A stretch of DNA of 8,184 nt from Salinimicrobium sp049687495 (lineage in GTDB: Bacteria; Bacteroidota; Bacteroidia; Flavobacteriales; Flavobacteriaceae): positions 1 to 8,184 of the forward strand of contig JBAVJB010000131.1 of the NCBI GenBank assembly GCA_049687495.1. The letters are read 5' to 3'. Below are positions 5,804 to 8,184 of this stretch, one piece after another. Position numbers and translations under genes: made by a program. The notes beneath the pieces are model-generated. The model saw nothing but the letters and a program-made list of their open reading frames with translations. It was not told the DNA's origin and did not search any database. How positions within the stretch are numbered: the first letter of the stretch is position 1; the number at the start of each line of letters is the position of its first letter.

Positions 5804-7152
5804 TACAGGAAGAGTTTTTCTACTTTTTGGATGGCATTGGGCAGGCAACAAATCACTGCCCTGTCGCCTGCTCTAATCTTGAAGTTACCTAAAACAATTT
5901 GTCCTTCTCCTTCTCTTATGATGCCTCCGATTATTGCAGCCCGGGGAAAATTGAGGTCAATAATCCGCCGGTCACAAACCTTAGAAGAAGGTTTTACCAC
6001 AAATTCAAGCAGCTCGGCCTCCATATTGTTGAGCCTGGTGATGGCCACAACCTCTCCTTTTCTCACGAATCTAAAGATGTTGTTGGCCGCCAAAAGTTTT
6101 TTGTTGATGAGCGTATCTATCCCAATTGAGTGGCTTAGCTGAAAATAATCCATATTCTCAACCAAAGCTATTGTCCTTTTGACGTTTTTGGATTTGGCAA
6201 CGAGGCAGGTCATGATATTGGTTTCAGAATTTCCCGAAACCGCAATAAAAGCATCCATATCCTGAATGTTCTCCTCCTCGAGCAGCTCTACGTTACGGCC
6301 GTCACCATGGATCACCAGGGTCTTTGGGAGTTCATCGGCCAGGTCATAAGCGGTATCTTTATCGCTTTCAATAAGCTTCACATTCATTTTTTTCCTGCAG
6401 AGATCCAGCGAAGTTTTGCGGCCTATTTTACTCCCTCCAAGGATCATGACGTTCTTCATCTCCTGCCGCACCTTGCCGGTGAGCTTGTAAAGATTGTTCA
6501 CTCCTCCCTTTGTGGTAATAAAATACACCTGATCTCCTGCTCTAAAAACAGTATCACCACGTGGAATTACGGTTTCCTGGATTCCTTTGCGCCTCATCGC
6601 GATGGGCATAAAATGAATTTCCGGAAAAATTCTTGCCGTTTCTTTTACCGATTTTCCCACAAAAGCCGCAGATGAAGGCAAACTAAGGCCCACCATTGTA
6701 AGTGCGCCACCTTCAAATTCATAAGTATCGTTGAATGCCGACTGGTTCAAAAGAAGCTCAATTTCTGTCGCAGCCAGGGCTTCGGGAGAAATAAGTTCAT
6801 CAATCCCGAACCTGGTAAAGCCTAGTTCTTCCTTGTGCTCCAGGAATTCTGTATTTGCAATTCGAGCAATTGTTCTTTTAGCACCTAATTGTTTGGCAAG
6901 CACACAAACTGTAATATTGGTGGTTTCACTGCTGGTCACGCCAATAACAAGATCGGCTTCACTTACCTGTGCCTCTTTAAGAACCGCTATTGAGGTAGCA
7001 TCACCTTTTATGGTGCGAATGTCAAGATGGGCATCGGCATAATACAAGCTGTCCCTGTTGTTATCAATTAGGGTGATATCCTGGGCTTCAAAAGAGAGCA
7101 ATTTTGCAAGGTGAAAACCTACTTCGCCGGCACCGGCAATAATTATTCGCAT
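5803..7152 (-). CDS. trkA: Trk system potassium uptake regulatory protein TrkA
   Basis: TrkA is a cytosolic NAD(H)/nucleotide-binding ring that opens and closes TrkH. The 449 residues hold the full tandem layout: RCK_N1 (about 1-125) with the Rossmann motif GAGEVG at 7-12 and acidic Asp30; RCK_C1 (about 140-225) ending in GDQVYFITTK; RCK_N2 (about 233-350) with GGSKIG at 239-244 and acidic Glu262; RCK_C2 (about 370-449) containing AGDRAVICCLP. In the second Rossmann loop the middle glycine of GxGxxG is serine (Ser241), so nucleotide binding there may be weaker or different; the first site is canonical. The ATG at 7150-7152 starts exactly at the Rossmann strand (MRIIIAGAG). It is the first gene of a two-gene operon with trkH, with a good -7 box about 20 nt upstream. 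Confidence 0.95.
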   Translation of the reverse strand: MRIIIAGAGEVGFHLAKLLSFEAQDITLIDNNRDSLYYADAHLDIRTIKGDATSIAVLKEAQVSEADLVIGVTSSETTNITVCVLAKQLGAKRTIARIANTEFLEHKEELGFTRFGIDELISPEALAATEIELLLNQSAFNDTYEFEGGALTMVGLSLPSSAAFVGKSVKETARIFPEIHFMPIAMRRKGIQETVIPRGDTVFRAGDQVYFITTKGGVNNLYKLTGKVRQEMKNVMILGGSKIGRKTSLDLCRKKMNVKLIESDKDTAYDLADELPKTLVIHGDGRNVELLEEENIQDMDAFIAVSGNSETNIMTCLVAKSKNVKRTIALVENMDYFQLSHSIGIDTLINKKLLAANNIFRFVRKGEVVAITRLNNMEAELLEFVVKPSSKVCDRRIIDLNFPRAAIIGGIIREGEGQIVLGNFKIRAGDRAVICCLPNAIQKVEKLFL

Positions 7153-7172
7153 AAGTAAGGTTTGGTTTCTTT

Positions 7173-7200
7173 CAAAGTTACATTATTTAAGTCAATCAAA
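7173..7200 (-). promoter_or_regulatory. Promoter of trkA-trkH (minus strand, TTTG-N16-TAACTTTG)
   Basis: On the minus strand bases 7180-7173 read TAACTTTG, a perfect TAnnTTTG -7 box, and 7200-7197 read TTTG, a -33-like element with a 16-nt spacer (one or two bases shorter than usual). Transcription would start near 7165-7168, leaving a leader of about 13-16 nt before the ATG at 7152. Confidence 0.65.
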
Positions 7201-7259
7201 AAGGCCTTGCTCAACAGGTAAATCGGTTGGATGAAAATCTAATTTGGCAGATAAACTTG

Positions 7260-7267
7260 TATCTTTG
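7260..7267 (+). promoter_or_regulatory. -7 box of ubiE/menG promoter (TATCTTTG)
   Basis: TATCTTTG is a perfect TAnnTTTG match, 14 nt before the ATG at 7282, implying a leader of only about 8-10 nt. An upstream TTTG at 7243-7246 is only 13 nt away, too close for a normal -33 element, so the upstream half of this promoter is weak or atypical. It faces away from the trkA promoter, whose box is about 80 nt to the left. Confidence 0.6.
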
Positions 7268-7281
7268 GCAAAAATTTGAGC

Positions 7282-8010
7282 ATGTCCAAAAAGATCACTC
7301 CTTATAAAGACTCTAACCTGAACAAAAAACAACAGGTGGAAAAAATGTTTGACACCATTTCTGATAATTACGATGGGCTTAACCGCGTGATCTCCTTCGG
7401 AATAGATGTCAAATGGAGAAAGAAGCTGATCAACATGGTAGCCAAAACGAATCCTGATGCAGTGCTGGATATTGCTACCGGAACGGGTGATCTTGCCATT
7501 AGCCTAGTGGATACGGGCGCATCAGAAGTTATTGGCCTTGACCTTTCGGAAGGAATGCTTTCTGTAGGAAGAAAAAAGATTAAAGAAAAAAATCTTCAGG
7601 AGAAAATAAAGATGGTGCAGGGAGACTCTGAAGATCTACCTTTTGAAAATGACCATTTTGATGCCATAACGGTAGCTTTTGGAGTGCGGAATTTCGAGAA
7701 CCTTGAAAAGGGGCTTGAAGAGATAAGACGCGTTCTCAAACCGGGAGGAATTTTTGCCATTTTAGAGACCTCAGTTCCAACTAATTTTCCTTTTAAACAA
7801 GGTTATCATTTCTATAGCAAGAACCTTTTGCCATTGATCGGAAAGATGTTTTCCAAAGACAAAGTAGCGTATTCATATCTTAGTGAAAGTGCGGCTGCCT
7901 TTCCTTACGGGGAGGAGTTCAACAATATTTTGAGGAAAACGGGGTTTATTAATGTAGAAAACAAGCCGCAGACCTTTGGAGTAGCTACCATTTATACTGC
8001 CTCAAAATAA
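7282..8010 (+). CDS. ubiE: Demethylmenaquinone methyltransferase (UbiE/MenG family)
   Basis: The enzyme transfers a methyl group from S-adenosylmethionine to demethylmenaquinone, the last step of menaquinone synthesis; Bacteroidetes respire with menaquinone, so the MenG role is the likely one rather than ubiquinone synthesis. In the 242-residue protein the family signature YDGLNRVISFGIDVKWRK spans 30-47, SAM motif I is DIATGTGD at 63-70, the acidic strand end is GLDLSEGM at 85-92, and the second signature FGVRNF with RRVLKPGG spans 133-156. The ending VATIYTASK is typical. I use ATG 7282 (MSKKITPYKD). An in-frame TTG two codons earlier at 7276 would leave almost no leader after the -7 box at 7260-7267. 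The next gene starts 4 nt after the stop, so the two are probably co-transcribed. Confidence 0.95.
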   Translation: MSKKITPYKDSNLNKKQQVEKMFDTISDNYDGLNRVISFGIDVKWRKKLINMVAKTNPDAVLDIATGTGDLAISLVDTGASEVIGLDLSEGMLSVGRKKIKEKNLQEKIKMVQGDSEDLPFENDHFDAITVAFGVRNFENLEKGLEEIRRVLKPGGIFAILETSVPTNFPFKQGYHFYSKNLLPLIGKMFSKDKVAYSYLSESAAAFPYGEEFNNILRKTGFINVENKPQTFGVATIYTASK

Positions 8011-8014
8011 TTTT

Positions 8015-8184
8015 ATGAAGAAAATCTTTGCATTTGTTGCCCTGATGTTTTTCGCCTTACCTGCCAGCAGCCAGATCTTTAGAGGCGAAGATGTCATTAA
8101 TAATCCAAACTTCGACAAACAGAGGTGGTCCTATGGATATTTTCTCGGGTTCAATACTTATGACTTCGATTTTGATTATAAGAA
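8015..8184 (+). CDS. N-terminal part of a PorT/SprT-like T9SS outer-membrane protein (3' end outside window)
   Basis: The ATG at 8015 lies 4 nt after the ubiE stop and the frame stays open to the window end (56 full codons). Residues 1-20 are a clear signal peptide: MKK, a hydrophobic core (IFAFVALMFFALP) and a cleavage-like ASSQ before IFRGED. The mature start 'NNPNFDKQRWSYGYFLGFNTYDFDF' has the alternating aromatic pattern of an entering outer-membrane beta strand, and resembles PorT (Porphyromonas)/SprT (Flavobacterium), a beta-barrel needed for type IX secretion and gliding. From memory, a PorT-family gene directly after ubiE is a recurrent arrangement in flavobacteria. With only the first quarter or so visible, another outer-membrane beta-barrel family remains possible. 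Confidence 0.72.
   Translation, partial: MKKIFAFVALMFFALPASSQIFRGEDVINNPNFDKQRWSYGYFLGFNTYDFDFDYK

Noticed and set aside
5804..5851. A longer trkH start at 5851 giving 514 residues
   Set aside because: The extra 16 residues are encoded within the conserved end of trkA and do not resemble a TrkH N-terminus; the TAATG start at 5803 is the better fit.
5771..6142. Plus-strand frames opposite trkA/trkH, including 123- and 122-codon ones
   Set aside because: Both genes are complete and conserved on the other strand; the frames have unlikely composition and no initiation signals.
7276..7281. TTG at 7276 as the start of ubiE
   Set aside because: It would leave almost no RNA leader after the -7 box at 7260-7267, and an ATG two codons later gives a normal family N-terminus.
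1..8184. A new defence, mobile or biosynthetic system
   Set aside because: I saw no transposase, integrase, nuclease, toxin-antitoxin pair, CRISPR repeat, synthase cluster or tRNA-linked insertion; the complete genes all belong to well-known families in ordinary arrangements.

Overview
The window reads as ordinary chromosome of a Bacteroidetes bacterium, most likely a marine-type member of the Flavobacteriaceae. Three lines of sequence evidence support this. Several genes are preceded by the Bacteroidetes -7 promoter box TAnnTTTG rather than an E. coli-like -10. The first gene ends in a type IX secretion (T9SS) C-terminal sorting domain. The last gene looks like the T9SS/gliding component PorT/SprT. 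Shine-Dalgarno sequences are weak or absent, as is usual in this phylum. The genus cannot be fixed from the sequence alone.

Layout, left to right. (1) 1-1035, plus strand: the 3' end of a large secreted surface protein, with a conserved flavobacterial beta-rich module, a 66-residue Asp/Glu/Gly/Ser/Thr linker and a T9SS sorting domain. (2) A 23-bp perfect inverted repeat (1049-1095) acts as a shared, two-way terminator between this gene and rsmG. (3) rsmG, minus strand (16S rRNA G527 methyltransferase), probably starting at a TTG codon. (4) A short divergent promoter region (1754-1844), then a membrane fatty-acid desaturase and, 17 nt later, a class-I PLP aminotransferase, both on the plus strand. 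(5) A two-way terminator (4178-4219) and short repeats between the convergent aminotransferase and trkH. (6) A minus-strand trkA-trkH operon for potassium uptake, whose two genes share one base (TAATG). (7) A divergent promoter region (7153-7281), then the menaquinone methyltransferase gene ubiE/menG and, 4 nt later, the start of the porT/sprT-like gene, cut by the window end.

Functionally these are mostly housekeeping units: rRNA modification, membrane lipid unsaturation, amino-acid metabolism, K+ uptake and quinone synthesis. The T9SS theme brackets the window, with a predicted cargo protein at the left edge and a predicted component of the export machinery at the right edge, but the two are about 7 kb apart and not in one operon. 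No mobile element, CRISPR array, tRNA or rRNA gene was seen, and no intergenic gap exceeds 300 bases. I found no convincing new multi-gene system. The points most worth checking are the rsmG start codon, which conflicts with a perfect -7 box, and an 18-nt palindrome-containing sequence that recurs on opposite strands in two intergenic regions.
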